DNA from: an uncultured Pelagibacteraceae bacterium
Lineage (GTDB): Bacteria; Pseudomonadota; Alphaproteobacteria; Pelagibacterales; Pelagibacteraceae
DNA: 64,000 bases
Assembly: GCA_902537845.1 (NCBI GenBank)
Contig: CACBDC010000001.1
Location: forward strand, 56,994 to 120,993
Direction: 5' to 3'
Under the pieces are notes generated by a model. The model did not search any database, was not told where the DNA came from, and saw nothing but the letters and a program-made list of their open reading frames with translations. Each line of letters opens with the position of its first letter. Positions within the stretch are counted from its first letter, which is position 1. The translations under genes were made by a program, and so were the position numbers. This document shows positions 8,445 to 18,536 of the stretch, piece after piece.

Positions 8445-11120
8445 ATGAAATTTAATAGTAAAAATTCTTTTCATTCACTTGAAACTCTCAATTCATCAGG
8501 AAAAGATTTTAAATATTTCAACTTAAAGACAGCAGAAAAAAATGGATTAGAAGGAATTTCAAAACTTCCTAAATCACTTAAGGTATTATTAGAAAATCTT
8601 CTAAGGTATGAAGATGATGTGACTGTAGAAAAAAAACAAATATTAGCTTTAAAAGATTGGCTTAAAAATAAAAAATCAAGCACAGAGATAGCTTATAGGC
8701 CAGCACGTACTTTATTGCAAGATTATACAGGAATTCCTGCAATTGCAGATCTTGCAGCAATGAGGGATGCGGTAAAAGATAAAAATAAAAACCCTGATAA
8801 GATTAATCCATTATCCACTGTTGATTTGGTTATAGATCATTCTGTAATGGTAGATGAATATGCTTCAGGAAAATCATTTAATCAAAATGTTGAAAGAGAA
8901 TTTTCAAGAAATGGTGAACGATATTCTTTTTTAAAATGGGGACAGAAAGCATTCGATAATTTTAGAGTTGTCCCACCTGGAACAGGAATTTGCCACCAAG
9001 TGAATTTAGAATATTTATCTAAAGTTGTTTGGTCATCAAAAAGTGGAAATGATTTATATGCTTATCCAGATACTTTAGTTGGAACTGACAGTCACACAAC
9101 AATGGTGAATGGTTTATCAGTCTTAGGCTGGGGTGTTGGAGGAATAGAAGCAGAAGCTGCAATGTTAGGTCAACCTATTTCAATGTTAATTCCAGAAGTT
9201 ATTGGCGTAGAGCTAAAAGGAAAATTAAAAGAAGGAACAACTGCAACAGACTTAGTTTTAGTCATTGTTGAAATGCTTAGAAAAAAAGGTGTGGTTGGAA
9301 AATTTGTAGAATTTTATGGTGAAGGTTTAAAAAATTTAACTTTAGCTGATAGAGCAACAATTGCAAACATGGCTCCTGAATATGGAGCAACATGTGGTTT
9401 CTTCCCCGTAGATGACGAAACTCTTAAATATTTAAAATTATCAGGAAGAGATAAAGCTACAATTGACTTGGTAGAGAAATACTCCAAAGAACAAGGACTT
9501 TGGGCAAGCAATGACGTTGTGTTTACCGATACTCTTTCTTTAGATGTTAGCAGTGTTGTAACAAGCATTTCTGGACCTAAACGACCACAGGATAAAGTTT
9601 TGCTTACTGAGGCTTCCACTGCTTTTGCTAAAGTTTACAAAGAAAATGCAAAAAGAGATAAAGCTATCGAAGCTAAAGTTGAAGGTACTGACTTTAATAT
9701 AAAAGATGGTGATATTGTCATTGCTGCGATAACATCTTGTACAAATACTTCTAATCCAAGCGTAATGATTGGTGCAGGTCTTTTAGCAAAGAAAGCTTAT
9801 GAAAAAGGACTTAAAGTTAAACCATGGGTAAAAACCTCTTTAGCTCCTGGTTCGCAAGTTGTAACTGATTATTTAGACAAAGCAGGTTTAAATAAATATT
9901 TAGACGAACTTGGTTTTAATTTAGTGGGTTATGGTTGCACTACTTGTATTGGTAACTCTGGACCTTTAAATCAAAATATTTCAGATGCAATAAATAAAAA
10001 TGATCTTTACGCAGTTTCAGTTTTATCTGGAAATAGAAATTTTGAAGGAAGAATTAATCCAGATGTAAAAGCCAATTACTTAGCTTCACCACCGCTTGTT
10101 GTTGCTTATGCTTTAGCAGGCAATATGAATTTTGATATGTATAAGTCTGCACTTGGAAAAGATAAAAATGGTAAAGATGTTTTCTTAAAAGATATTTGGC
10201 CAAGCAATAAAGAAATTGAGGATTTAATGTTAAGTTCTTTGAATGCAGATATGTTTAAACAAAGATATTCAAATGTTTCAGAAGGACCTAAAGAATGGCA
10301 AGATATTAACACAACAGATAGTGATATTTATAACTGGGAAGCTAATTCTACGTATGTAAAAAGACCACCGTTTTTTGATAATTTGCCTGATCAACCAGAG
10401 GGATTTAAACCAATTAATGACGCAAGAATTCTTTTATTATTAGCTGACACAGTAACTACAGATCATATTTCACCAGCAGGAAGTATTAAAAAAGAAAGTC
10501 CAACAGGTGATTATTTTATGAAGCACCAAATACAACAAAAAGATTTTAACTCTTATGGTGCGAGAAGAGGAAACCATGAAGTAATGATGAGAGGAACGTT
10601 TGGAAATATTAAAATAAGAAATGAAATGGCCCCTGGCACTGAAGGTGGATTTACAACTTTACAGCCAGATGGAAAAGTAATGAGCGTTTATGAAGCTGCA
10701 ATGGAATATAAAAAAAGAAAAAATGATTTAGTTGTAATAGCTGGAAAAGAATACGGAACAGGTTCATCGAGAGATTGGGCAGCTAAAGGAACTAAACTTT
10801 TAGGAATCAAAGCTGTTTTAGCAGAAAGTTTTGAGAGAATTCATAGATCAAATTTAATTGGAATGGGGGTTTTACCTCTTCAATTTAAAGAGGGTTTTGA
10901 TCGAAAAAAATTAAATATTACGGGAGCTGAATTAGTTTCAGTTGTAGATATTGTTAAAGGTGTTAAGCCAAGACAAGAATTAACTTGCGAGATCAAATAT
11001 CAAGATGGAACTAGTAAAAAAATTCAAATGCTCTGTAGAATTGATACTGCTAATGAAGTTGAGTACTACAAAAACGGAGGAATTTTACAGTATGTATTAA
11101 GAAACATGCTTGCCAACTAA
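8445..11120 (+). CDS. acnA: Aconitate hydratase AcnA
   Basis: An 891-residue cytosolic aconitase, normal length for the AcnA/IRP family. Visible motifs: substrate-binding 'GTDSHTTMVNG' near residue 213, the [4Fe-4S] ligands Cys 432 in 'SCTNTSNP' and Cys 498/501 in 'GYGCTTCIG', and the swivelling-domain motif 'YGTGSSRDWAAKGT' near residue 770. It interconverts citrate and isocitrate in the TCA cycle. The stop is directly followed by the prpD-family start with no spacer, so this aconitase may also serve methylisocitrate formation (inference). Confidence 0.95.
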   Translation: MKFNSKNSFHSLETLNSSGKDFKYFNLKTAEKNGLEGISKLPKSLKVLLENLLRYEDDVTVEKKQILALKDWLKNKKSSTEIAYRPARTLLQDYTGIPAIADLAAMRDAVKDKNKNPDKINPLSTVDLVIDHSVMVDEYASGKSFNQNVEREFSRNGERYSFLKWGQKAFDNFRVVPPGTGICHQVNLEYLSKVVWSSKSGNDLYAYPDTLVGTDSHTTMVNGLSVLGWGVGGIEAEAAMLGQPISMLIPEVIGVELKGKLKEGTTATDLVLVIVEMLRKKGVVGKFVEFYGEGLKNLTLADRATIANMAPEYGATCGFFPVDDETLKYLKLSGRDKATIDLVEKYSKEQGLWASNDVVFTDTLSLDVSSVVTSISGPKRPQDKVLLTEASTAFAKVYKENAKRDKAIEAKVEGTDFNIKDGDIVIAAITSCTNTSNPSVMIGAGLLAKKAYEKGLKVKPWVKTSLAPGSQVVTDYLDKAGLNKYLDELGFNLVGYGCTTCIGNSGPLNQNISDAINKNDLYAVSVLSGNRNFEGRINPDVKANYLASPPLVVAYALAGNMNFDMYKSALGKDKNGKDVFLKDIWPSNKEIEDLMLSSLNADMFKQRYSNVSEGPKEWQDINTTDSDIYNWEANSTYVKRPPFFDNLPDQPEGFKPINDARILLLLADTVTTDHISPAGSIKKESPTGDYFMKHQIQQKDFNSYGARRGNHEVMMRGTFGNIKIRNEMAPGTEGGFTTLQPDGKVMSVYEAAMEYKKRKNDLVVIAGKEYGTGSSRDWAAKGTKLLGIKAVLAESFERIHRSNLIGMGVLPLQFKEGFDRKKLNITGAELVSVVDIVKGVKPRQELTCEIKYQDGTSKKIQMLCRIDTANEVEYYKNGGILQYVLRNMLAN

Positions 11121-12626
11121 ATGAGAGATATTAAAGTAAAAGTTCATCCATCAAAATCAAATCTAAAAAAAGAAGATCAATTAGCTTGGAAAATCGCAGA
11201 GATTGCATCAGATAAAGCAAAAGTAGATAAAGATGCAGTTGATATGGTTATCAATAGAATAATTGATAACGCTTCAGTTGCTATCGCTTCGTTTGATAGA
11301 AGACCTGTTATTTCAGCAAGAGAGATGGCTTTAGCTCACTCTAGAAAATCAGGAGCAACGGTTTTTGGTTTAAACCCAAAAATTAAAGTGGATTGCGAAT
11401 GGGCTGCATGGGCAAATGGAACTGCCGTTAGAGAGCTAGATTATCACGATACTTTTTTAGCAGCAGACTATAGCCACCCTGGTGATAATATTCCTGCAAT
11501 CTTAGCAGTTGCACAACAAAAGGGTTGTAATGGTAAAGATTTAATTAAAGGAATACTTACAGGTTATGAGGTACAAGTAAATTTAGTTAAAGGTATTTGC
11601 TTACATGAACATAAAATTGATCATATAGCTCATCTAGGCCCTAGTGTTGCAGCTGGTTTAGGAAGTTTATTGAATTTAAAAACTGAAGTGATTTATCAAT
11701 CTGTTCAGCAAGCATTACATATCACTGTTTCAACAAGACAATCTAGAAAAGGAGAAATCTCTAGCTGGAAAGCTTTTGCACCAGCTCATGCTGGTAAGCT
11801 TGCAGTGGAGGCAGTAGATCGATGTATGAGAGGTGAGGGTGCACCATCACCGATTTACGAAGGGGAAGATAGCGTTATTGCTTACGTTTTATCAGGACCA
11901 GATAAAGAATATATTGTCCCATTACCAAATATTAATGAGCCTAAAAAAGCAATTCTTGAAACTTATACAAAAGAGCACTCAGCAGAATATCAATCTCAAG
12001 CATTAATCGATCTAGCAAGAAGCCTTCATAAAAAGATTTCTAATGTTAGTAACATCAAAAATATTGTAATTGAAACTAGTCATCATACTCATTACGTAAT
12101 CGGAACTGGAGCAAACGATCCTCAAAAAATGGATCCAAAAGCGAGTAGAGAAACTTTAGATCATTCTATTATGTACATCTTTGCTGTGGCACTTGAAGAT
12201 GGAGCGTGGCACCATGTGAAATCCTACACACCTCAAAGAGCACAAAGAAAAAGCACAGTTGAACTTTGGCAAAAAATTTTAACAAGAGAAGATGCAAGAT
12301 GGACAGAAAAGTATCATGACCCAAATCCTGATAATAAATGTTTTGGTGGAAAAGTAATAATAACTATGAAAGATGGATCTACAATATCTGAAGAGATTAA
12401 TGTTGCTGATGCTCATCCGGCAGGGAAAAGACCTTTTACACGAAAAGAGTATATTAATAAATTCAAAACTTTAACTGATAGTATCATTTCTAAAAAAGAG
12501 TCAGATCGGTTTTTAAAATGTGTACAAAATCTTCCTAAACTAAAAGCCAAAGATTTAATGGGTTTAAACGTTGAGGTTAAAAGTTCAATAAAAGATAAAG
12601 CTAAAAGTAGTAGAGGTATTTTCTAA
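11121..12626 (+). CDS. prpD: MmgE/PrpD family dehydratase, probable 2-methylcitrate dehydratase
   Basis: A 501-residue protein of the MmgE/PrpD family, close to the usual PrpD length. It has the family motifs '[14 protein letters not shown]'-like '[15 protein letters not shown]', '[19 protein letters not shown]' and '[22 protein letters not shown]'. PrpD converts 2-methylcitrate to methylaconitate in propionate breakdown. Its direct linkage to an aconitase supports that assignment, but prpB and prpC are not in the window, so other MmgE/PrpD substrates remain possible. Confidence 0.85.
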   Translation: MRDIKVKVHPSKSNLKKEDQLAWKIAEIASDKAKVDKDAVDMVINRIIDNASVAIASFDRRPVISAREMALAHSRKSGATVFGLNPKIKVDCEWAAWANGTAVRELDYHDTFLAADYSHPGDNIPAILAVAQQKGCNGKDLIKGILTGYEVQVNLVKGICLHEHKIDHIAHLGPSVAAGLGSLLNLKTEVIYQSVQQALHITVSTRQSRKGEISSWKAFAPAHAGKLAVEAVDRCMRGEGAPSPIYEGEDSVIAYVLSGPDKEYIVPLPNINEPKKAILETYTKEHSAEYQSQALIDLARSLHKKISNVSNIKNIVIETSHHTHYVIGTGANDPQKMDPKASRETLDHSIMYIFAVALEDGAWHHVKSYTPQRAQRKSTVELWQKILTREDARWTEKYHDPNPDNKCFGGKVIITMKDGSTISEEINVADAHPAGKRPFTRKEYINKFKTLTDSIISKKESDRFLKCVQNLPKLKAKDLMGLNVEVKSSIKDKAKSSRGIF

Positions 12627-13589
12627 TTATTTTATTTTTCTCGCTAGATCATTAGCGCTCAGCCAGGCATTTTCAACTTTTGGTCCATTAAACCAATCTC
12701 CACAAATACCTAAATTAATTTTTTTATCCCAAATACTTAAATAAGGTGTTTTCTCATAATTGTAGGAATACTTCCAACCGTGAATTTTTTTAAAGATTAT
12801 TTTATTTTTTTTAAATCCTGTTAATTTTATAAAGCGTGTAATCAATTGATTCATAATTGATTTATCAGTTTTATATTTGTTAATAGTTTTTTTTGACCAT
12901 TGAAGCGTAGCCTGAAGAGTCCATAAATTTATATTGGATTTAAATCTTTTTTTACTATTTTCATTTGCAGCCCAAGCTAAAATGTCATCATTAAATTTTA
13001 TTGAACTTATAGGTAAAGTTTTCTGACTATTTAACGCTAGCATTACCGTAATATTAGGTTGCATTTGAACTTTAAGTTTTAAAATAGTTTTATCTAAATA
13101 ATTCTTTGCTAATTTTTTTAATTGAGGAAAAGGGCAAGTTATTATTAATGATTTAAATTGATATTTTGATTTATTCTTTAAAGTAATTTCCCAAAAATAT
13201 TTTTTAAAATTAATTTTTTCAATTGGCGAAGCAAATGACTGTTTAATGTTTTTTAAATTATGTTTGACTAAATCGTTATTTGCTCTTCTACCTATATATT
13301 TCTTTGAAAACGGTTTTTTCTCAAATGTCAAATCTAAATGTTTACCGTCCCAACTTTTTAATATTTTATTTTTATAAAGCTTCTGAGTGTATTTAATAAA
13401 AAGTTTTGACTTTGGGGATATATATTGAACTCCGTGATCAAAACTTAAATTATTTTTAAATCTTTTATTTGATGCTCTCCCCCCAGGACCTCTTGCCTTA
13501 TCAAATACATGAACTGAGTACTTTTTAGATAAAAGATTTGCAACTGAAGAGCCAGCAACTCCTGACCCTAAAACGCAAAAATCTATCAT
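12627..13589 (-). CDS. Renalase-like NAD(P)/FAD-dependent oxidoreductase
   Basis: A 320-residue flavoprotein with the N-terminal dinucleotide-binding turn 'VLGSGVAGSSVANLLSKK' and 'VHVFDKARGPGGRASNKR', the signature of the renalase-like amine oxidase group, and a C-terminal FAD contact 'GICGDWFNGPKVENAWLSA'. The substrate is unknown. It overlaps the upstream terC-like gene by four bases and is cotranscribed with it, convergent to prpD with no gap. Confidence 0.82.
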   Translation of the reverse strand: MIDFCVLGSGVAGSSVANLLSKKYSVHVFDKARGPGGRASNKRFKNNLSFDHGVQYISPKSKLFIKYTQKLYKNKILKSWDGKHLDLTFEKKPFSKKYIGRRANNDLVKHNLKNIKQSFASPIEKINFKKYFWEITLKNKSKYQFKSLIITCPFPQLKKLAKNYLDKTILKLKVQMQPNITVMLALNSQKTLPISSIKFNDDILAWAANENSKKRFKSNINLWTLQATLQWSKKTINKYKTDKSIMNQLITRFIKLTGFKKNKIIFKKIHGWKYSYNYEKTPYLSIWDKKINLGICGDWFNGPKVENAWLSANDLARKIK

Positions 13590-14206
13590 ATTGAAAATAA
13601 AAATTTGAATTTCTCATTAATTGAGAGAACTTCGTAATTCACTAGTCCACCAATTATTAATTGCAGTGCTATGATTAAAATTACAACTAACCCTAAGTAA
13701 CCAAGCCACTGATGTCTTTTAATAAAATCTGCAAAATAACTTGCAAGAGTAGCAATTAAGAATACCGATAACAAAAGACCAATTACCATGATATGAAAGT
13801 TGCCTTTAGATGCAGCGACAACAGCTAATACGTTGTCAAAACTAAGAGTTAAGTCGGCTATTAAAACCTGGTAAACACCAGTACCAAAACTTTTTGGTTC
13901 TTTTGATTTTAATTGCGGAGATCTAATTTTATTTTGACCAAAAAAATCCTGTCTAAGATTGTTAATTACCCAAATTAAAAGTAATCCACCCAATATCTTC
14001 ACCCAAGGAAATTCAAATATATAATTTGCTCCTGTTGCAAAAAATATTCTAAAAATAAAAGCTCCAGCTACACCTAATGCTATTATTTTTTTTCTATTAT
14101 CAGGTGCAAAGTTTGCTGCAATTAAACCTATTATGATGGCATTGTCTGCGGCCATGACTACATCAATTATAAGTATTTGAAAGGTAATAAATAATTGCTC
14201 TAACAT
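13586..14206 (-). CDS. TerC family integral membrane protein
   Basis: A 206-residue membrane protein with about seven hydrophobic segments. The acidic motifs 'DVVMAADNAIIIG' near residue 15 and 'LIADLTLSFDNVLAV' near residue 117 are the two TerC metal-site signatures. The family (YjbE/TerC) exports or handles metal ions such as manganese, often during protein export. It is divergent from the MATE gene, with 49 bases between the two starts. Confidence 0.88.
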   Translation of the reverse strand: MLEQLFITFQILIIDVVMAADNAIIIGLIAANFAPDNRKKIIALGVAGAFIFRIFFATGANYIFEFPWVKILGGLLLIWVINNLRQDFFGQNKIRSPQLKSKEPKSFGTGVYQVLIADLTLSFDNVLAVVAASKGNFHIMVIGLLLSVFLIATLASYFADFIKRHQWLGYLGLVVILIIALQLIIGGLVNYEVLSINEKFKFLFSI

Positions 14207-14255
14207 TGTCCTAAGTGGTGTATATAAGCTTAATTATATATTTTAAAGCAGAAAA

Positions 14256-15581
14256 ATGAAATTAGCGAAATATTCAACAAAATTTTCAAAAAAACAAATA
14301 ATCTTATTGTCCATTCCAGTGTTTTTTTCGAACCTCGCAATTCCTTTAGTTGGACTTGTGGATACTGGATTAATGGGAAATCTTGGAGAAACTAAATATC
14401 TTGCTGCAACGAGTATCGCTACATCAGTAATGACCATGGTAATTTGGAGTTTTGGTTTTTTAAGAATGGGTACAGTTGGAATTGTTTCACAAGCTTACGG
14501 AAGAGGTGATTATAGAGAAATTGTAAGAACTTTATTTAGAAATTTTATTATTGCTATGGTGATAGCCTTAGTTATTATAATTTTAAAACCTTTAATAAAT
14601 ATTTCTATTCAGCATTTTTTTAATACATCTGTAGAAACACAAAAGCTGATTAATAGTTACTTAAATGTACGAGTTTTTTCAGTTCCAGCAGAGTTAGCAA
14701 TTTATATTTTGGTTGGATTTTATCTTGGAATACAAAAAACCAAGATTTCAAGCTTAATGATAGTAACTTTATCTACTCTAAATATAGTCTTCAGTTCAAT
14801 TTTAGTTTTATCATACAATCTAGGTGTATTTGGTGTAGCATTCGGCACTTTACTGGCAAGTTTTACAACTGTACTTATTTTTGGTTTATTTACCTATAGA
14901 TTTATAATCAAGAGATTTAAATTAATTCCTAGATTTGAAAAAATTAATATAAAATCTAAGATTCTTAAACTATTTAATATCAATTTAGATATTTTTATCA
15001 GAACTTTGTTTTTAACTTTTTCATTTTTATGGGTCACTTATTTAGGATCAAAACTGGGAGAAGATTATTTAGCAGTTAACACTATATTAATGCAGTTTAT
15101 CATTTTAGCTGCTTTTTTTTTAGATGCTTATGCGTTTTCTACTGAAGGTATTGTAGGTTTCACTATTGGAAGAAAAACTAGAAATTCTTTCTTATCTATT
15201 GTTAAAAACTCTATTCAAATAAGTTTTATTACAGCATTAATAGTATCTTTTGTTTATATAATTTTTTTCAAACAAGTGATTAATATAATTACAGATATAG
15301 AATTATTAAGATTTATTTCTTATAAACATTTCTTATGGGTAGTTATAATACCACCAATAGCATCTTTCTGTTATCAGCTTGATGGCATTTTTATAGGAGC
15401 ATCACAAACGAGAGAAATGAGAAATGCTATGATTATCTCTGTTATTAGCTTTATTTTTATTTCTATTAGTTTCACCAAATATTTTGGAAATCATGGATTA
15501 TGGTTTTCACTCATGTGTTTTATGATATTAAGATCTTTAACATTAAAGTTTTATTTTAATAAGATCTTAAGAAAGTTTTAA
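14256..15581 (+). CDS. MATE family efflux transporter (DinF-like)
   Basis: A 441-residue membrane protein with about twelve hydrophobic segments and the MATE opening 'SIPVFFSNLAIPLVGLVDTG' followed by 'LMGNLGETKYLAATSIA'. The family exchanges drugs or metabolites for Na+ or H+. Similarity is closest to the DinF branch. It abuts the next transporter gene without a spacer. Confidence 0.88.
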   Translation: MKLAKYSTKFSKKQIILLSIPVFFSNLAIPLVGLVDTGLMGNLGETKYLAATSIATSVMTMVIWSFGFLRMGTVGIVSQAYGRGDYREIVRTLFRNFIIAMVIALVIIILKPLINISIQHFFNTSVETQKLINSYLNVRVFSVPAELAIYILVGFYLGIQKTKISSLMIVTLSTLNIVFSSILVLSYNLGVFGVAFGTLLASFTTVLIFGLFTYRFIIKRFKLIPRFEKINIKSKILKLFNINLDIFIRTLFLTFSFLWVTYLGSKLGEDYLAVNTILMQFIILAAFFLDAYAFSTEGIVGFTIGRKTRNSFLSIVKNSIQISFITALIVSFVYIIFFKQVINIITDIELLRFISYKHFLWVVIIPPIASFCYQLDGIFIGASQTREMRNAMIISVISFIFISISFTKYFGNHGLWFSLMCFMILRSLTLKFYFNKILRKF

Positions 15582-16445
15582 ATGCAATTTCTATATAAAA
15601 TTCCTGGATACATTCTTCTTTTATTTGGAGGATTTTGTTTAAGCTGGGGAGGTTTTATTGTTAGATCGTTTCAAGAGGCAAATGTTTGGCAAATATTATT
15701 TTTAAGATCATTTTTCTTTATAATCGCGCTTATTTTATTTTTGTCACTTACTTACAAAAATAAAGTCTTTAAAGTAATTAAGGAATCTGGAATCCCAGGC
15801 ATTCTAGGAGGTTTTGTGATGTCTTTTAGCTTTGTTGCTTTTATAGTTGCCATGAATAACACCACAGTAGCTAATGTAGTATTTATAATTAGTACTCAGA
15901 CTATGTTTTTAGCAATTTTTGGATTTTTTTACTTAAAAGAAAAAGTTTCTTTAATAGGATCATCATCAATTTTTTTAGCAATGAGCGGGATCTTTATTAT
16001 GGTTGGAGACTCAATTTCAACTGGGTCTTTATTCGGAAATCTAGTGGCACTAGTTATTCCAATTAATTTTGCCATCTACGTTATGATAATAAGAAAGAAT
16101 TCTAATTTGGATATGGTTCCAGCCATGCTTTATTCTGGAATTTTTAGTTTAATTTATGGAGCTATTTTAGCTAAATCTTTTGAATTTACTTCTCACGATC
16201 TCTTAATGGGATTTTTACTAGGTGTTCCTCAATTAGCATTAGGATTTATATGCATAACTATTGGCTCAAGGACAACAGCTTCAGCTACTGTGGGATTACT
16301 AATGTTAATGGAGACTTTATGCGGACCTTTATGGGTGTGGTTATTTTTAAATGAAATCCCACCATTGAGTGTTTTTATTGGAGGGGTAGTAATTGTTTCT
16401 GCTATTATTTTGAAAAGCTTTGATAAAAAGAATTTAAAAGTCTAA
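15582..16445 (+). CDS. EamA/DMT family transporter
   Basis: A 287-residue membrane protein with ten hydrophobic segments in two EamA repeats. Typical elements are 'LSWGGFIVRSFQEANVWQIL' in repeat 1 and 'GFICITIGSRTTASATVGLL' in repeat 2. Such proteins export metabolites; the substrate is not predictable. It starts immediately after the MATE stop codon, so the two efflux genes are probably coupled. Confidence 0.87.
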   Translation: MQFLYKIPGYILLLFGGFCLSWGGFIVRSFQEANVWQILFLRSFFFIIALILFLSLTYKNKVFKVIKESGIPGILGGFVMSFSFVAFIVAMNNTTVANVVFIISTQTMFLAIFGFFYLKEKVSLIGSSSIFLAMSGIFIMVGDSISTGSLFGNLVALVIPINFAIYVMIIRKNSNLDMVPAMLYSGIFSLIYGAILAKSFEFTSHDLLMGFLLGVPQLALGFICITIGSRTTASATVGLLMLMETLCGPLWVWLFLNEIPPLSVFIGGVVIVSAIILKSFDKKNLKV

Positions 16446-16454
16446 ATTAGCATT

Positions 16455-17192
16455 ATGTCCCTAAGAAGATTTTTTTTTAAAACTAAATTTACATATAAAA
16501 TATATTTATATTACCATTTATACCTACGGCATAAAGGTTTTTTAAAAAAAGATAGATACTCTCAATGGGGGGAAGACAAATTTATTTTTGATTTTTTTAA
16601 AGATAAACAAAATGGCGTGTATCTCGATATAGGATGTTTTCATCCTTTTTGGTGGAGCAATACTTGCTTACTTTTTCATAAAGGGTGGGAGGGAATAAAT
16701 ATAGATATAAATTCTACTTCCATAGATTTATTTAATATTGCAAGACCTAAAGATATAAATTTATGTACTACAATTGATGAGAATAAATCAGAATTTAAAT
16801 TTTTTTTTGATCATGCCTTTAGTCCATGTAATACTTTAGATGAGTCATTTAAAAACTATTTTAAAAAGAGTTATTATGAAAAATTTAATGAAGAATGTTT
16901 TGTTAATGACCAAACAAAAACAGTAAAATCAAAATCTGTTGATGAAATACTAAAAATAGCAGAAAAATATAAAAAGATTGATTTTTTAAACATAGATGTT
17001 GAAGGAACCGATTTGAGAATGCTTAAACAATTAATACCTAACAAGGTAATAAAACCTGAACTAATATCAATTGAAACTCATCATGCAGATGGCTCAAAAT
17101 CAGAGAATGCCGACTTGATTGATAAATTTTTAAATGAAAATAATTATACAATTTACAAAAGAGTAGGCCCTACAACCCTGTTTAGTCATTAG
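16455..17192 (+). CDS. FkbM-type SAM-dependent methyltransferase-like protein
   Basis: A 245-residue soluble protein. 'YSQWGEDKFIFDFF' and 'GVYLDIGCFHPFWWSNT' match the FkbM methyltransferase fold and SAM-binding region, and 'DFLNIDVEGTDLRMLKQL' is the characteristic second motif. FkbM domains methylate sugars, polyketides or lipids; no substrate is evident here. A distant relative is encoded at 62201-62935. It precedes the glycine riboswitch. Confidence 0.8.
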   Translation: MSLRRFFFKTKFTYKIYLYYHLYLRHKGFLKKDRYSQWGEDKFIFDFFKDKQNGVYLDIGCFHPFWWSNTCLLFHKGWEGINIDINSTSIDLFNIARPKDINLCTTIDENKSEFKFFFDHAFSPCNTLDESFKNYFKKSYYEKFNEECFVNDQTKTVKSKSVDEILKIAEKYKKIDFLNIDVEGTDLRMLKQLIPNKVIKPELISIETHHADGSKSENADLIDKFLNENNYTIYKRVGPTTLFSH

Positions 17193-17228
17193 CGCAAATT
17201 ACCACTTTAAAGAGTGATTTTAAGCTTA

Positions 17229-17260
17229 TTGACATTTTCGTAAATTTATAAGATTGTAGT
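17229..17260 (+). promoter_or_regulatory. Possible promoter for the glycine riboswitch-gcv operon
   Basis: A perfect -35 box TTGACA lies at 17229-17234. A -10 box is less clear; the best candidates are GATTGT at 17252 (17-base spacer) or TGTAGT at 17255. The same AAGATTGTA string occurs in the livJ leader near 4364. Position just before the riboswitch supports the call. Confidence 0.4.
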
Positions 17261-17263
17261 AAT

Positions 17264-17410
17264 GTAACGGGAGAGACCAAATATTTGGCGCCGAAGGAGC
17301 AACCACCCCGGAAACTCTCAGGCAAAAGGACCGTTACCGTAATAACTCTGGAAAGCAGGCTTTTGCCTCACCGAAGGATTAAATCTCTCAGGTACATAGA
17401 CAGATGGGGT
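17264..17410 (+). ncRNA. Tandem glycine riboswitch (two aptamers) upstream of gcvT
   Basis: Aptamer 1 spans about 17264-17337 and is closed by GTAACGG/CCGTTAC. It holds the conserved GGAGAG, CGCCGAAGGAGC and AAACTCTCAGGC blocks. Aptamer 2 spans about 17345-17410 with CACCGAAGGA and AATCTCTCAGGT and a short P1 TCTG/CAGA. Glycine riboswitches in front of gcv genes turn expression on when glycine is present. The sequence AATAACTCT at 17341-17349 is the exact complement of AGAGTTATT at 17421-17429, next to the gcvT start, giving a plausible translation switch. Family identity is very clear; the switching mechanism is inference. Confidence 0.95.
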
Positions 17411-17429
17411 TTGAAAAGAAAGAGTTATT

Positions 17430-18524
17430 ATGGAAGTACAAAAAACAGCTTTATATAATTATCATAAAAACTTAGGTGCAAAATTTGTTCCTTTTGCTGG
17501 TTACGAAATGCCAATTCAATATAAAGATGGCATTGTAAAAGAGCATATCTCAACTAGAACACATGCTGGATTTTTTGATGTCTCACATATGGGACAATTT
17601 TTTTTAGAAGGAGATGAAACATTAACATTAGCTTTAGAAAAAATTATACCAGCAGATCTTAAAAATTTAAAAGTCAATCATTCAAAATATTCTTTTTTAC
17701 TTAATAACGACGGCGGAATTATTGATGATCTAATAATTACAAAAACGGAAAAAGGATTCTGTATAATTTTAAATGCTGCTTGCAAAGAAAACGATATAAA
17801 ACAAATTTCACAATTTTTAACAAAAAATCATAAGTATCTTTTAAACAATGATCTATCTCTAATTGCATTACAAGGACCGAAATCTGTAGAGATTTTGGAA
17901 AAATTAATACCGGGTGTCGCAAATTTAAAATTTATGACAGGAAATAGTTTTGTGTATGAAGGTGAAAAACTTTATGTAACAAGATCTGGATATACGGGAG
18001 AAGATGGTTTTGAAATTTCTATTTCAAACAAAAATGTGGAAAAGCTAATCGACTATTTAATTTCAAACAATGTTAAACCAATAGGTTTAGGAGCTAGAGA
18101 CACATTAAGATTAGAAGCCGGTCTATGTTTATATGGCCATGATTTAAATGAAAAAATAAATCCAGTTGAGGCTAATTTAAAATGGGCCATAGCGAAAATT
18201 AGAAAAGAAGTCGGTGGTTTTAATGGATGGGAAAAAATTAAAAATCTCTTAGCTAACGGAAGTGAAAAAATTAGAGTTGGTATAAAGCCAGATGGAAAGG
18301 TTATAGCTAGAGAAAACACTAAAATCTTTTCATCAGATAATAATGAGATTGGATACGTCACTAGTGGTACTTTTGGCCCAAGTGTAAACGCTCCAGTTGC
18401 AATGGGATATGTAAAATCTGAATTTTCTAAAATAGGAACGTCTATTCAGCTCGAAGTGAGAGGAAAAAAATATGGGGGTAAAATTTCTGAACTTCCATTT
18501 TATAAAAAAAGTTATGTTAAATAG
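17430..18524 (+). CDS. gcvT: Glycine cleavage system T protein (aminomethyltransferase)
   Basis: A 364-residue T protein that transfers the methylene group from the H-protein-bound aminomethyl group to tetrahydrofolate, releasing ammonia. Typical motifs are 'FFDVSHMGQF' near residue 49, 'GYTGEDGFEI' near 189 and 'LGARDTLRLEAGLCLYGHDL' near 220. Length is standard. It is the first gene of gcvT-gcvH-gcvP under the glycine riboswitch; 12 bases separate it from gcvH. A GGGGGG run just after the stop serves as the gcvH ribosome-binding region. Confidence 0.96.
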   Translation: MEVQKTALYNYHKNLGAKFVPFAGYEMPIQYKDGIVKEHISTRTHAGFFDVSHMGQFFLEGDETLTLALEKIIPADLKNLKVNHSKYSFLLNNDGGIIDDLIITKTEKGFCIILNAACKENDIKQISQFLTKNHKYLLNNDLSLIALQGPKSVEILEKLIPGVANLKFMTGNSFVYEGEKLYVTRSGYTGEDGFEISISNKNVEKLIDYLISNNVKPIGLGARDTLRLEAGLCLYGHDLNEKINPVEANLKWAIAKIRKEVGGFNGWEKIKNLLANGSEKIRVGIKPDGKVIARENTKIFSSDNNEIGYVTSGTFGPSVNAPVAMGYVKSEFSKIGTSIQLEVRGKKYGGKISELPFYKKSYVK

Positions 18525-18536
18525 GGGGGGATAAAT

